NCBI RefSeq assembly: GCF_007680605.1
Contig: NZ_VEIO01000001.1
Location: 2,857,276-2,921,275 of the forward strand
Source: Paenibacillus xylanexedens
Lineage (GTDB): Bacteria > Bacillota > Bacilli > Paenibacillales > Paenibacillaceae
DNA: 64,000 bases
Direction of reading: 5' to 3'
Positions 1 through 7,859 of the stretch are shown here, piece after piece (positions within the stretch are counted from its first letter, which is position 1; each line of letters begins with the position of its first letter). The notes under the pieces were generated by a model. That model was not told the DNA's origin. It did not search any database and saw nothing but the letters and a program-made list of their open reading frames with translations. Position numbers and translations under genes: made by a program.

Positions 1-522
<522 letters not shown>

Positions 523-589
523 TTAGTCAGTGAACTGCTCTATGTGTATAAAACCTGTATATTAAACTTCGCCATTTAGTACACTTAGA

Positions 590-1153
590 TTAAGAACTAA
601 CCTTAACCATAGCCGGACGAAGCACTTTATCTTTCAGCATGTAGCCTTTTTGAACCTCTTCCACAACGATGCCTTCTTCATGCTCATCGCTCTCCACTTG
701 CATAATCGCTTGGTGGAATTCAGGATTAAACGGTTGTCCAACGGTTTCCATTGGAGTCAGTCCTTCATTTGTCAGCACGCCTTCCAATTGACGCAAGATC
801 ATTTGAAATCCTTTGGCAAAAGATTCAGTTTCCGTACCTTCCGGTACAGTAGCCATAGCGCGCTCGAAATTATCCATAACCGGAACCAGTTCGGTGATCA
901 GCTTCATCGAAGCGTATTTGGCAAGCTCTTCTTTTTCCTTCTGCGTGCGACGACGGAAGTTATCAAAATCAGCTTGCGCACGTACAAAACGTTGCTGTGT
1001 TTCCTCAGCCTCTGCTTTCAAACGTGACAACTCATTTTGCTCCTGATCTGTTATCTCCTCAGCCTGTGCTTCTGCAGCTGCAGCCTCATTGACCGGTTCC
1101 TGCTCAGCGGCTGTTACTTCTTGTTCTTCTGTGAATGATTGCTCCTCTTTCAA
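590..1153 (-). CDS. grpE: Nucleotide exchange factor GrpE
   Basis: GrpE releases ADP from DnaK. The 187-residue product has the usual layout: an acidic, low-complexity N-terminus rich in Glu, Ala and Gln (about residues 1-45), a long helical coiled coil (RAQADFDNFRRRTQKEKEE near residues 60-80), then the C-terminal beta domain with the GFQMI and FNPEFHQA motifs. The start is chosen as the TTG at 1151-1153, eight bases after AGGAGG. A GTG nine bases upstream overlaps the ribosome binding site itself and is less likely. It lies between hrcA and dnaK in the heat-shock operon; about 125 bases separate it from dnaK. Confidence 0.96.
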   Translation of the reverse strand: MKEEQSFTEEQEVTAAEQEPVNEAAAAEAQAEEITDQEQNELSRLKAEAEETQQRFVRAQADFDNFRRRTQKEKEELAKYASMKLITELVPVMDNFERAMATVPEGTETESFAKGFQMILRQLEGVLTNEGLTPMETVGQPFNPEFHQAIMQVESDEHEEGIVVEEVQKGYMLKDKVLRPAMVKVSS

Positions 1154-1201
1154 GATGTTCACCTCCTTATAAGAATGAATCGTAATTCCCGTTCCCGTTG
1201 C

Positions 1202-2233
1202 TTATTTGAAGCGAGTCGTCAGCATCGTTGTAAGATCACGGGATAATGTATTTAGAATATGGATGACACGTGCATAATCCATGCGGGTTGGTCCCAGAAT
1301 TCCAATGGAACCAAGTGCCTCGCCGTCCAACGAATACGACGCTGTAATCAAGCTACAGTTCGCAAAGGCCTCATGATCATTCTCTGTGCCTATTCGCACC
1401 TGAATTCCAGACCCGCCGGGCACTGGCATCATCAATTTCATTAATGTTGGTGTCTCATCTAACAAGTCTAGAATGTCCTTAACCTTTTCTACATCTCTGA
1501 ACTCAGGTTGTGTCAACATATTAGTCGCACCGCTGAGGAATAGACGATTGTCATGCTCATTGTCAAACGCGCTATTAAGTACCTGCATAACTTCCTCATA
1601 ACGCGTAATGTGACGCTCCATCTCTTGGCCCAGCTCGGTATAAAGACGTGACTTCAGCTTGTAGATCGGTACGCCTACCAATTTGGTGTTTAACAGACGA
1701 ACCACATTCTCCATCTCAGCAACCGAAATCTCGGGCGGGATCTGAACTGTCTTGTTTTCCACCTGACCGGTGTTCGTCACAATAATAGCTACAGCTTCAT
1801 TCTCATTCAGCGGAAGCAACTGGAAGTGACGCAGTGAGGTGTGGAAGACCTCAGGTCCAAGTAGAATCGAAGTATAATTGGTCATATGAGACAAAATGTT
1901 GGAGGCATGCTGAATAACCTGTTCCATAACATTAAGCTTCTCTGCAAAAAACGACTTTAAATCATCCAGTTCCTGCGGCTCCACCTGATTCCAGGGAACC
2001 AAATGGTCGACATAATATCGATAACCCTTATGAGAAGGAATGCGTCCAGCTGAAGTATGCGGCTGTTCGAGAAAACCCATCTCTTCGAGGTCGGCCATTT
2101 CATTACGAATCGTCGCCGGACTGTATCCAACATCTCCTCTTTTGGAAATGCTTCGGGACCCTACGGGCTCAGCTGAACGGATATAGTCATCCACTATAGC
2201 GTTCAGAATCATTCGTTGACGCTCTGTTAACAT
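1202..2233 (-). CDS. hrcA: Heat-inducible transcription repressor HrcA
   Basis: HrcA represses the hrcA-grpE-dnaK heat-shock operon by binding CIRCE. The N-terminal winged helix begins MLTERQRMILNAIVDDYI and includes the recognition region SPATIRNEMADLEEMGFLEQPHTSAGRIP at about residues 40-70, a family signature. The GAF-like and dimerisation regions follow, for 343 residues in all, the usual length. The ATG at 2231-2233 follows AAGGAGGG; a longer frame opening at 2269 would start between CIRCE and this ribosome binding site and is rejected. CIRCE lies 41 bases upstream, so the gene is autoregulated. Confidence 0.97.
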   Translation of the reverse strand: MLTERQRMILNAIVDDYIRSAEPVGSRSISKRGDVGYSPATIRNEMADLEEMGFLEQPHTSAGRIPSHKGYRYYVDHLVPWNQVEPQELDDLKSFFAEKLNVMEQVIQHASNILSHMTNYTSILLGPEVFHTSLRHFQLLPLNENEAVAIIVTNTGQVENKTVQIPPEISVAEMENVVRLLNTKLVGVPIYKLKSRLYTELGQEMERHITRYEEVMQVLNSAFDNEHDNRLFLSGATNMLTQPEFRDVEKVKDILDLLDETPTLMKLMMPVPGGSGIQVRIGTENDHEAFANCSLITASYSLDGEALGSIGILGPTRMDYARVIHILNTLSRDLTTMLTTRFK

Positions 2234-2273
2234 GGTGAGTATTCCCTCCTTCTGACTGTACTGCCCCATGTCG

Positions 2274-2300
2274 TTAGCACTCCAGTTAGATGAGTGCTAA
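2274..2300 (-). promoter_or_regulatory. CIRCE operator (HrcA binding site)
   Basis: Perfect match to the CIRCE consensus TTAGCACTC-N9-GAGTGCTAA: left arm 2274-2282, nine-base spacer, right arm 2292-2300. It lies between the predicted promoter and the hrcA start, in the untranslated leader, as in other Bacillales. Confidence 0.97.
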
Positions 2301-2310
2301 TCGGTAATAC

Positions 2311-2350
2311 AAAAATACCAAACTGACATGATCATTGTCAAGTCAGTTTG
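2311..2350 (-). terminator. Candidate terminator of the two-component operon
   Basis: Inverted repeat CAAACTGAC (2319-2327) and GTCAGTTTG (2342-2350), a perfect nine-base stem with a 14-base loop, followed on the minus strand by GTATTTTTG. It lies 66 bases after the sensor kinase stop. It overlaps the predicted hrcA promoter, so its role as terminator, operator or both is open. Confidence 0.5.
2312..2341 (-). promoter_or_regulatory. Predicted sigma-A promoter of the hrcA operon
   Basis: On the minus strand a perfect -35 TTGACA (2336-2341) is followed after 18 bases by TATTTT (2312-2317), just upstream of CIRCE. The -10 is weak but placement fits repression by HrcA. The -35 lies inside the loop of the hairpin at 2319-2350. 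Confidence 0.6.
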
Positions 2351-2415
2351 CGGAATGGAACCATCTATTTATAGTATAGGCGAATAACCTTCACTTATAA
2401 CGTATACTATGCACC

Positions 2416-3759
2416 TTAATGCTGGATTTCTCGATCCGAGGGATAATGTCTCAGACTGAATCGTGCCCCACCTAACGGTGAATCACTATACACCAAATCT
2501 GCATGGAGACGCGTTGCCAGTTGCTTGCTAATGGTTAACCCTAATCCTGTCACACCATTATTTCCTGTATAAAAACGACGGAAAATATGTTGCCCATCAT
2601 GCTCATTCAAGCCTGGTCCATCATCATCGACATGAAAAATCCAGTCCGCGTGATCATCGGCAGAGAGTTCCAATGTTAATATCACTTGCGTTTCGGTATG
2701 GCGCACAGCATTTTGCAGCAAGTTTAGCAGAATCTGAAACAATTGCTCCCCTGCTGTTTCCACGATGAACGAATTTGCTTCCGCTGTCAAATGTATTCCT
2801 CGTTGAAGCGCAGTTGGCATGAGCAGATACACTGCTTCTTCGGCCATGTTTTTCAGATCAATGACTGTCACAGGCCATTCCTCATCCACCGTTTCCAGTC
2901 TGGAGAGCTGAATCAGCTTTCCAACCATATCAATGAGACGTTGCGACTGGGTAGCAATAATTTCAAGCCCCTGATCCGTGGATACGACCTGATCCTGAAT
3001 GGCATACACGTAGCCCTGAATGGACATCAATGGTGTCTTAAGTTCATGTGATACATTTTGCAAGAACTCCAGCTGATGCCGATGATGGTCATCTATTCTG
3101 TTACTCATTAATTGAAAGGTCTGAATCAATTCGCCGATTTCTGTATGGTCAGCCTGTAGGAATTGCTCTTTGTCTGGCATGTTTGGTTCATATTTGTTAA
3201 CAGCCTCTTTCAACCGATTGAGTGGCTGTACCGTTCGCCATATGGCGAATAATCCTATCAACAGAATGACAACAAAACTTGCGGCAATCGACAGAAGGGT
3301 AGTCCGAAACAGCGGAATGTACATCGCCCTGAGTGACGATAGCGGAGAATACAAGATCACTCGAAACTGTTTATGTGACAGCTCTGCCTCACTGTAGAGT
3401 ACCTTTTTTCCATTTAAAATCATATAACCTTCGTGTGTACCCGGAAAACCCTCCAATTTCATCCCTACACGACCTGCGCTGCTCGACGCGACTATTTTAT
3501 CATCTCCATCGATGACAAAATAGTCCGCATAAAAGAGAATATCTTTAATAAAAAAACGAAAACTGTCATTGTCCAGATCCTCCAGATCATCTACACGAAT
3601 GATCTTAACAGCCTTCTTCGTTTGTCCATTTAATTGTTGCTTAACCTGATTGAGCAAAATATCATCAAAGAGGTGTATAAAAAACAGTACCGTAAACGCC
3701 ACTGTAACCAGCATACTTGCAAACAAAGCGAGCAGCATTTTGCTGCGTATCGTCTTCAT
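2416..3759 (-). CDS. Sensor histidine kinase of a two-component system
   Basis: Membrane sensor kinase, 447 residues. Visible order: membrane segment 1 (about residues 9-31), an extracytoplasmic sensor loop of about 120 residues, membrane segment 2 (about 152-174), a HAMP-like linker, the dimerisation domain with phospho-acceptor His238 in the H-box NVSHELKTPL, and the ATPase domain with N-box NLLQNAVRH, G1 box DDDGPGL and G2 box GLGLTIS. It should phosphorylate the response regulator just upstream, with which it overlaps by four bases (ATGA), so the two are translationally coupled. The signal sensed cannot be read from sequence. It lies between hrcA and a secreted lysine-rich protein, neither an obvious partner. 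Confidence 0.92.
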   Translation of the reverse strand: MKTIRSKMLLALFASMLVTVAFTVLFFIHLFDDILLNQVKQQLNGQTKKAVKIIRVDDLEDLDNDSFRFFIKDILFYADYFVIDGDDKIVASSSAGRVGMKLEGFPGTHEGYMILNGKKVLYSEAELSHKQFRVILYSPLSSLRAMYIPLFRTTLLSIAASFVVILLIGLFAIWRTVQPLNRLKEAVNKYEPNMPDKEQFLQADHTEIGELIQTFQLMSNRIDDHHRHQLEFLQNVSHELKTPLMSIQGYVYAIQDQVVSTDQGLEIIATQSQRLIDMVGKLIQLSRLETVDEEWPVTVIDLKNMAEEAVYLLMPTALQRGIHLTAEANSFIVETAGEQLFQILLNLLQNAVRHTETQVILTLELSADDHADWIFHVDDDGPGLNEHDGQHIFRRFYTGNNGVTGLGLTISKQLATRLHADLVYSDSPLGGARFSLRHYPSDREIQH

Positions 3760-4484
3760 CGTGTATGTACAGCTGCTTTATAGCCGAACCCCCACACGGT
3801 ATCAATGGTCAATGTAGCTTGAACCTGCGCAAGTTTTTTACGAATCCGTTTCACGAGATCATCCACTACACGCACTTCGCCGTAAAAATCATAATTCCAA
3901 ACCTGCTGAATCAACTGTTCCCGGCTGAAGGGACGGTCCAGGTGTTGGGAAAGAAATAACAAAAGCTCATATTCCCTTCCGGTTAGACCCAATTCTTCTC
4001 CACTAACATTGACACGTCGGAATTCTTCTGAAATCTGCACGTTACCTATGCTAAAATACGACCCGTCCTTCGGCTGATGCCGCTCCGTTTCTTTTAGTTC
4101 AATCCCTTGTGATAAGCGACTGCTGTGTATCAAACGAAGCATGCCTTTCACTCTCGCAACCAGTTCACGAGGATTGAAAGGTTTGCTCAGAAAATCGTTA
4201 CATCCCAGTTCCAGCCCATTTAAACGATCGATTTCCTCTCCTCGAGCCGAGACCATAATAATGGGAATTTCAGTGAAGGTTCTCAGTTCCGTTAAGAGTG
4301 TAAGCCCGTCAACCCCTGGCATCATAATGTCGAGAATCAAACAGTCTGGCTTTTTCAAGCGCACTTCCCCGACCAGCTCTCTGCCGTGCGCAAAAGAGGT
4401 CACTTCATATTGTTCCTTTTTCAAATAACCTGCAATGAGTTGCAGTATATACGGATCATCATCCACTACAAAAATATGCGGCAT
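3756..4484 (-). CDS. OmpR/PhoB-family response regulator
   Basis: DNA-binding response regulator, 242 residues. The receiver domain has the acidic pocket Asp8-Asp9, phospho-acceptor Asp52 in LILDIMMPG, and the conserved Lys in LSKPFNP. The C-terminal winged helix (about residues 150-240) carries GREYELLLFLSQH, the recognition helix region VRVVDDLVKRIRKKL and the wing TVWGFGYKA. The ATG follows GAGGTGA. It is the first gene of a two-gene operon with the kinase. A tandem 14-base direct repeat about 115 bases upstream and a second spaced repeat upstream of the histone-like gene are possible binding sites, but no target is established. Confidence 0.93.
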   Translation of the reverse strand: MPHIFVVDDDPYILQLIAGYLKKEQYEVTSFAHGRELVGEVRLKKPDCLILDIMMPGVDGLTLLTELRTFTEIPIIMVSARGEEIDRLNGLELGCNDFLSKPFNPRELVARVKGMLRLIHSSRLSQGIELKETERHQPKDGSYFSIGNVQISEEFRRVNVSGEELGLTGREYELLLFLSQHLDRPFSREQLIQQVWNYDFYGEVRVVDDLVKRIRKKLAQVQATLTIDTVWGFGYKAAVHTR

Positions 4485-4597
4485 CGGCGTTCACCTCGGC
4501 ATGAATATAACACTTCTGATATGTTTTTTATTGAATAGGTCACTACTAATGTAACAGAGTCTGTACCCGAATTTCAAAACTCTCGTGAACAGCTAAA

Positions 4598-4625
4598 GTA
4601 TCGTTACAAACGTATCGTTAAAAAC
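4598..4625. repeat. Tandem 14-bp direct repeat upstream of the response regulator
   Basis: Two adjacent copies, GTATCGTTACAAAC (4598-4611) and GTATCGTTAAAAAC (4612-4625), identical at 13 of 14 positions. They lie between the response regulator and the histone-like gene. Tandem direct repeats are the usual kind of site for OmpR-family regulators; the link to the adjacent regulator is inference. Confidence 0.6.
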
Positions 4626-4640
4626 ACCCGGCTTAACATG

Positions 4641-4672
4641 GAAAAGACGGAGTTCCCCATAAGAGAGCTCCG
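4641..4672 (-). terminator. Terminator after the histone-like gene
   Basis: Stem CGGAGTTC (4648-4655) with GAGCTCCG (4665-4672), including one G-T pair, followed on the minus strand by TCTTTTCC. A short, moderately good intrinsic terminator about 88 bases after the stop at 4760. Confidence 0.55.
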
Positions 4673-4759
4673 CCTGTATTGCGCCGTTTATCAAATGTCA
4701 CTGATGCGTTAAATCATTGGACTGGATCTGATACAGTGAGGGCATCAGAGCACAATTTC

Positions 4760-5662
4760 TTATTTATGGGATGAGCTTGATTTTGCTGCTTCGTTTTTAT
4801 TTGTAGCATTTGTTTTGGCTGGTGCTTTGGTTGCAGACGCTGTTGTTTTATGCGTTGTAGCCGTTGCTGTTTTGTGTGCTGTTGCCACTGGTGTTTTGTG
4901 CGTATTCACGGTCGCTGTTTTATGTGTTGCTGTTTTTGGAGTTGTAGCAGTTGTTTTTTTCACTCCAGTTTTTGGCGTAGTTGTTTTGTTTACAGTCGTT
5001 TTAGCTACTGGCGTTTTGGTTCCTGTTGCTTTTTTAACTGTTGCTTTGTGTGCTGCGATTTTGTGAGCAGCTTTTTTCGCTTTGTGTGCCGTTTGTTTTG
5101 CTTGATGTGCAGTAGCCTTTGCTGTTGCAGAAGCTTTATGTGAAGCCTGTTTAGCTTTATGAGCCGCAGCTTTGGCTTTATGTGTCGTTGCTTTTGCTTT
5201 ATGTGTTACTGTTTTTGCTTTATGAGCAACCTTTCTGCCGTTGTGATGTATTGCGGCTGTTTTATGAGAAGCTCTTTTTGCTTTGTGAGTTACTTTTGAT
5301 TTGTGCACAGCCTTTTTCGCTTTATGCTTCGCCACTTTTGCTTTATGAGTAGCCTTCTTGGCTTTATGTGTTACTGCGCTCGCTTTGTGAGTTGTTGTTT
5401 CCTTCTTGGTTGTAGATGTTGTTTTGGTAGGGGCCGTTTTAGCTCCTGTCGTTTTTGTCGGCGCAACAGTGGATTTGGCTGCTGGAGTGGTTGTTGATTT
5501 TGTTGTAGATTGGCTCGTTGAGTTAGCCGATGCTCCAGCTTTTTGTGTTTCAGACGGTTTTACGGAATTTACAACAGGCGTTGCGGCAAAAGCACTACCT
5601 GCTCCACCAATTACACTCATCGCTGTTACCAAAGCTGCTACATGTTTTGTCCATTTTTTCAT
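4760..5662 (-). CDS. Secreted Lys/Ala/Thr-rich histone-H1-like repeat protein
   Basis: 300 residues, no catalytic domain. An N-terminal signal peptide is clear (MKKWTKHVAALVTAMSV, likely cleaved after Ala-Phe-Ala at about residue 26). Residues 27-95 are Thr/Ser/Ala/Pro-rich; about 95-210 consist of short repeats HKAK and HKAxx in near-heptad spacing, resembling the C-terminal tail of histone H1; the rest is Thr-Lys-rich with HKTA repeats. The mature protein is extremely basic and probably unfolded. Known H1-like proteins of bacteria bind DNA, but this one is predicted to be exported, so binding to anionic wall polymers or extracellular DNA is more likely (inference). The ATG follows GAGGTGA. 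It is transcribed towards the two-component operon and has its own terminator. High similarity among repeats makes copy number prone to change. Confidence 0.8.
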   Translation of the reverse strand: MKKWTKHVAALVTAMSVIGGAGSAFAATPVVNSVKPSETQKAGASANSTSQSTTKSTTTPAAKSTVAPTKTTGAKTAPTKTTSTTKKETTTHKASAVTHKAKKATHKAKVAKHKAKKAVHKSKVTHKAKRASHKTAAIHHNGRKVAHKAKTVTHKAKATTHKAKAAAHKAKQASHKASATAKATAHQAKQTAHKAKKAAHKIAAHKATVKKATGTKTPVAKTTVNKTTTPKTGVKKTTATTPKTATHKTATVNTHKTPVATAHKTATATTHKTTASATKAPAKTNATNKNEAAKSSSSHK

Positions 5663-5810
5663 GATCGGTCACCTCATTCTTAAGATTGAGCTATCTGCAT
5701 ACTCCCTGCTTCGTACGTTGAAAACCTTGTTTTTAGCCATGTTCTTCAACTGTTCCACTGTGAAGTTTTTTTGCAGATCGCTTATGTAAGTTCATCTTAA
5801 CAAGAGGATG

Positions 5811-5840
5811 TGTGAGAATAATGGAATAAGTGTGTGAAAA
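5811..5840. repeat. Spaced direct repeat upstream of the histone-like gene
   Basis: TGTGAGAATA (5811-5820) and TGTGTGAAAA (5831-5840), eight of ten identical with a 20-base period, about two helical turns. They lie about 150 bases upstream of the histone-like gene. The stretch 5663-5952 otherwise holds no gene; the terminator at 5866-5906 is its other feature. Confidence 0.35.
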
Positions 5841-5865
5841 GTATATGAAAAAACGAGCATAAAAA

Positions 5866-5906
5866 AAGACCACAAGCCCTTTGAAACCTTAGGTTTCTTG
5901 GGTTGT
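5866..5906 (-). terminator. Strong intrinsic terminator after the acetyltransferase gene
   Basis: Long imperfect hairpin whose core is GAAACC-TTA-GGTTTC and whose outer arms pair GACCACAA with TTGTGATC. On the minus strand it is followed by seven T. It ends the transcript of the gene at 5953-6423. Confidence 0.85.
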
Positions 5907-5952
5907 GATCTTTATCTTTATCTTTTTATCTTTTTATTCTTATAAGCGTATA

Positions 5953-6423
5953 CTACGCTGACACATTCAGTTCTTTGAGAACCGCAATCTCGTCACAGCA
6001 ATCCTGCTTGCTGCAATGAACGCAGTCCGTCCATACTTTCTCAGGGAAGATTTCTTTTTCCACAACAGCAAAGCCATTTTTCAGAAAAAAGGAAACTTCA
6101 TACGTGAGTGCCATCACCTTTGGAATCTGTTGTCTCTCCGCCTCTTCTACAAGCCGGTCAAGTAGACGGGAACCGATGCCCAGCCCTTTATACCCTTCTG
6201 AAATGCCCAGCGATCTTACTTCCACCAGATCATTGCCCAGTCGACATAATGAGCCGCAGCCTACGACCACTCCATCCACCTCAGCCACAATAAAATGCTC
6301 CAGCTGCCGATGCAGTACTTCCCGTGAACGCGGAAGCATGATCCCACGCTCTGCATATCCCTTAATCATTTCAAACAGTGGTTCAACATCTTCCGGTACA
6401 GCTTTCCTGCATATAACCGACAT
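5953..6423 (-). CDS. GNAT N-acetyltransferase, ArgA-like
   Basis: 156-residue single-domain GNAT acetyltransferase. The acetyl-CoA loop is seen in VRSLGISEGYKGLGIGSRLLDRL at about residues 68-90 (Q/RxxGxG/A type), preceded by the strand IVAEVDGVVVGCGSL. The sequence resembles the short, stand-alone N-acetylglutamate synthases found in many bacteria, which make N-acetylglutamate for arginine synthesis; that substrate is inference. A C-terminal cluster DCVHCSKQDCCDE (about 131-143) contains four cysteines and may bind metal. The ATG follows GGAGGAG. It has its own promoter at 6510-6538 and terminator, so it is a single-gene unit between hemW and the histone-like gene. Confidence 0.8.
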   Translation of the reverse strand: MSVICRKAVPEDVEPLFEMIKGYAERGIMLPRSREVLHRQLEHFIVAEVDGVVVGCGSLCRLGNDLVEVRSLGISEGYKGLGIGSRLLDRLVEEAERQQIPKVMALTYEVSFFLKNGFAVVEKEIFPEKVWTDCVHCSKQDCCDEIAVLKELNVSA

Positions 6424-6509
6424 CCAGCTCTCCTCCTATAACGACGCTTTCCGAGGAAAGCTAGCTTCGTAGTTGTGAAATTGACACGCCCTGTAAAACA
6501 ATATGAATA

Positions 6510-6538
6510 AATATACAACAGAGCGTATAGAATTTCAA
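6510..6538 (-). promoter_or_regulatory. Predicted sigma-A promoter of the acetyltransferase gene
   Basis: TTGAAA (6533-6538) - 17 bases - TATATT (6510-6515) on the minus strand, starting directly after the hemW stop. ATGAATAAATAT across the -10 resembles half an arginine-repressor box; that is only suggestive. Confidence 0.6.
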
Positions 6539-6539
6539 G

Positions 6540-7724
6540 CTACGAATTTAGCGATATCGAGCCGATAAACTCGGCAAAAACGTCATTGCCGAACAGAATG
6601 CCTTGTTCACTCAGTTTAAAGCCGTCTGCTGTCCGCTCAAGCAATCCTGCATGCAACATTTTGCCCAGCGGTTTTGCAAATACATCCTCCATGGATTCCC
6701 CAAACTGGTTGTGGAATCTCGAAGATGAAGCTCCCTCCAGCATACGGAGTCCTACCATTAGATAATCCTCCATCGCTTCCGCGCGGCCAATCTCGAAATG
6801 ATCCAAACGTGGCAGTCCTGCACGCGAGGCTTCCACATAAGGATTAATCCCCTTTATGTTCATATGGCGTTCACGGCCTACGTACCCGTGTGCACCCGCA
6901 CCAAGTCCGTAATAATCCTCATTACGCCAATAGGTGATATTATGACGGCTCTCGAAGCCTGGTTTGGCAAAGTTACTGATCTCATACTGTTCATAACCCG
7001 CTTCTTTCATGCGCTTCATTAATAGAAGATACATCTGCAACTCATCATCTTCATGCGGGAGAGGCAGTTGATTTTTTTGATACAGGGTATGGAAAAGTGT
7101 ATTTTCTTCTACCTTCAGGCTATAGATCGAATAGTGTTTCAGATCCAGTTCCAGCGCTTTGTCGATACTTTCATTCAACATCTCCACCGTCTGGTTTGGC
7201 AATCCAAACATCAGGTCAATCGACAGGTTATCCAGTCCCGCCTTGCGTGCATTTTCCAGGCTCCGGTATACATCATCCGTATTATGAATCCGGCCAATGC
7301 CCGTCAGCAGATCATTCTGAAAAGCCTGTACGCCAAAGCTGACACGGTTCACACCGCCCTCTTTCATCGCGGCCAGCTTCTCGGCATCCGTCGTTCCCGG
7401 GTTGGCTTCCATCGAAAATTCAATATCGTCTGCCCAATTCGGAAAATAGGTTTTGACCGAACGCAGGAAATAAGCCATCTCGTCCGGTTTCAACGCGGTT
7501 GGCGTTCCGCCGCCGACAAAGATCGTTTTAATTTCCCCTGGCGGATTCGCCTTGACGGTATGCTCCATCTCCCGTTCCAGCGCCTCCAAGTATTGCATTA
7601 CGGGCTGATCCTTCAGAACATAAGAATTAAAGTCACAGTAAAAACATTTATTTGTACAAAATGGAATGTGAAGGTACACCGCTTGGGGCGCACCTGTTTT
7701 CTGGTTGTGTGCTGCAAGCGTCAC
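6540..7724 (-). CDS. hemW: Radical SAM haem chaperone HemW
   Basis: 394 residues, formerly annotated as oxygen-independent coproporphyrinogen III oxidase (HemN-like). The radical SAM cluster motif is CTNKCFYC (C-x3-C-x2-C) at about residues 23-30, followed by the FGGGTPTAL-type glycine motif (VGGGTPTAL) and the GxGAHG region GLGAGAHGYVG that marks this subfamily. HemW proteins insert haem into respiratory enzymes rather than oxidise porphyrinogen; this is family knowledge. The start is a GTG at 7722-7724 after AAGGGGGA. It lies downstream of lepA, as in Bacillus subtilis, but a terminator separates the two. Confidence 0.93.
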   Translation of the reverse strand: MTLAAHNQKTGAPQAVYLHIPFCTNKCFYCDFNSYVLKDQPVMQYLEALEREMEHTVKANPPGEIKTIFVGGGTPTALKPDEMAYFLRSVKTYFPNWADDIEFSMEANPGTTDAEKLAAMKEGGVNRVSFGVQAFQNDLLTGIGRIHNTDDVYRSLENARKAGLDNLSIDLMFGLPNQTVEMLNESIDKALELDLKHYSIYSLKVEENTLFHTLYQKNQLPLPHEDDELQMYLLLMKRMKEAGYEQYEISNFAKPGFESRHNITYWRNEDYYGLGAGAHGYVGRERHMNIKGINPYVEASRAGLPRLDHFEIGRAEAMEDYLMVGLRMLEGASSSRFHNQFGESMEDVFAKPLGKMLHAGLLERTADGFKLSEQGILFGNDVFAEFIGSISLNS

Positions 7725-7744
7725 GGTAAGTCCCCCTTGATTTG

Positions 7745-7770
7745 AAAAAAGGAAAGCCAGTTGGCTTCCC
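7745..7770 (-). terminator. Terminator between lepA and hemW
   Basis: Hairpin GGGAAGCC-AACT-GGCTTTCC read on the minus strand, followed by six T (7745-7750). It lies 90 bases after the lepA stop and only 21 bases upstream of the hemW start, so hemW either has read-through or an internal promoter. Confidence 0.8.
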
Positions 7771-7859
7771 TTTCAGCTAAAATGGTGATTTATTATAGTT
7801 TGAATACGAGTAATTCAATTTTGATACACACAGTCTGTGCTGTACCCAAAATTAAATTA

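Noticed and set aside
5000..5400. Regular short repeats that could suggest a CRISPR or satellite array
   Set aside because: The repeats are in frame, code for HKAK units and lack unique spacers; they are protein repeats.
4815..5497. Val/Cys-rich open frames opposite the histone-like gene
   Set aside because: They are the reverse reading of HKAK-type repeats; low complexity on one strand gives open frames on the other.
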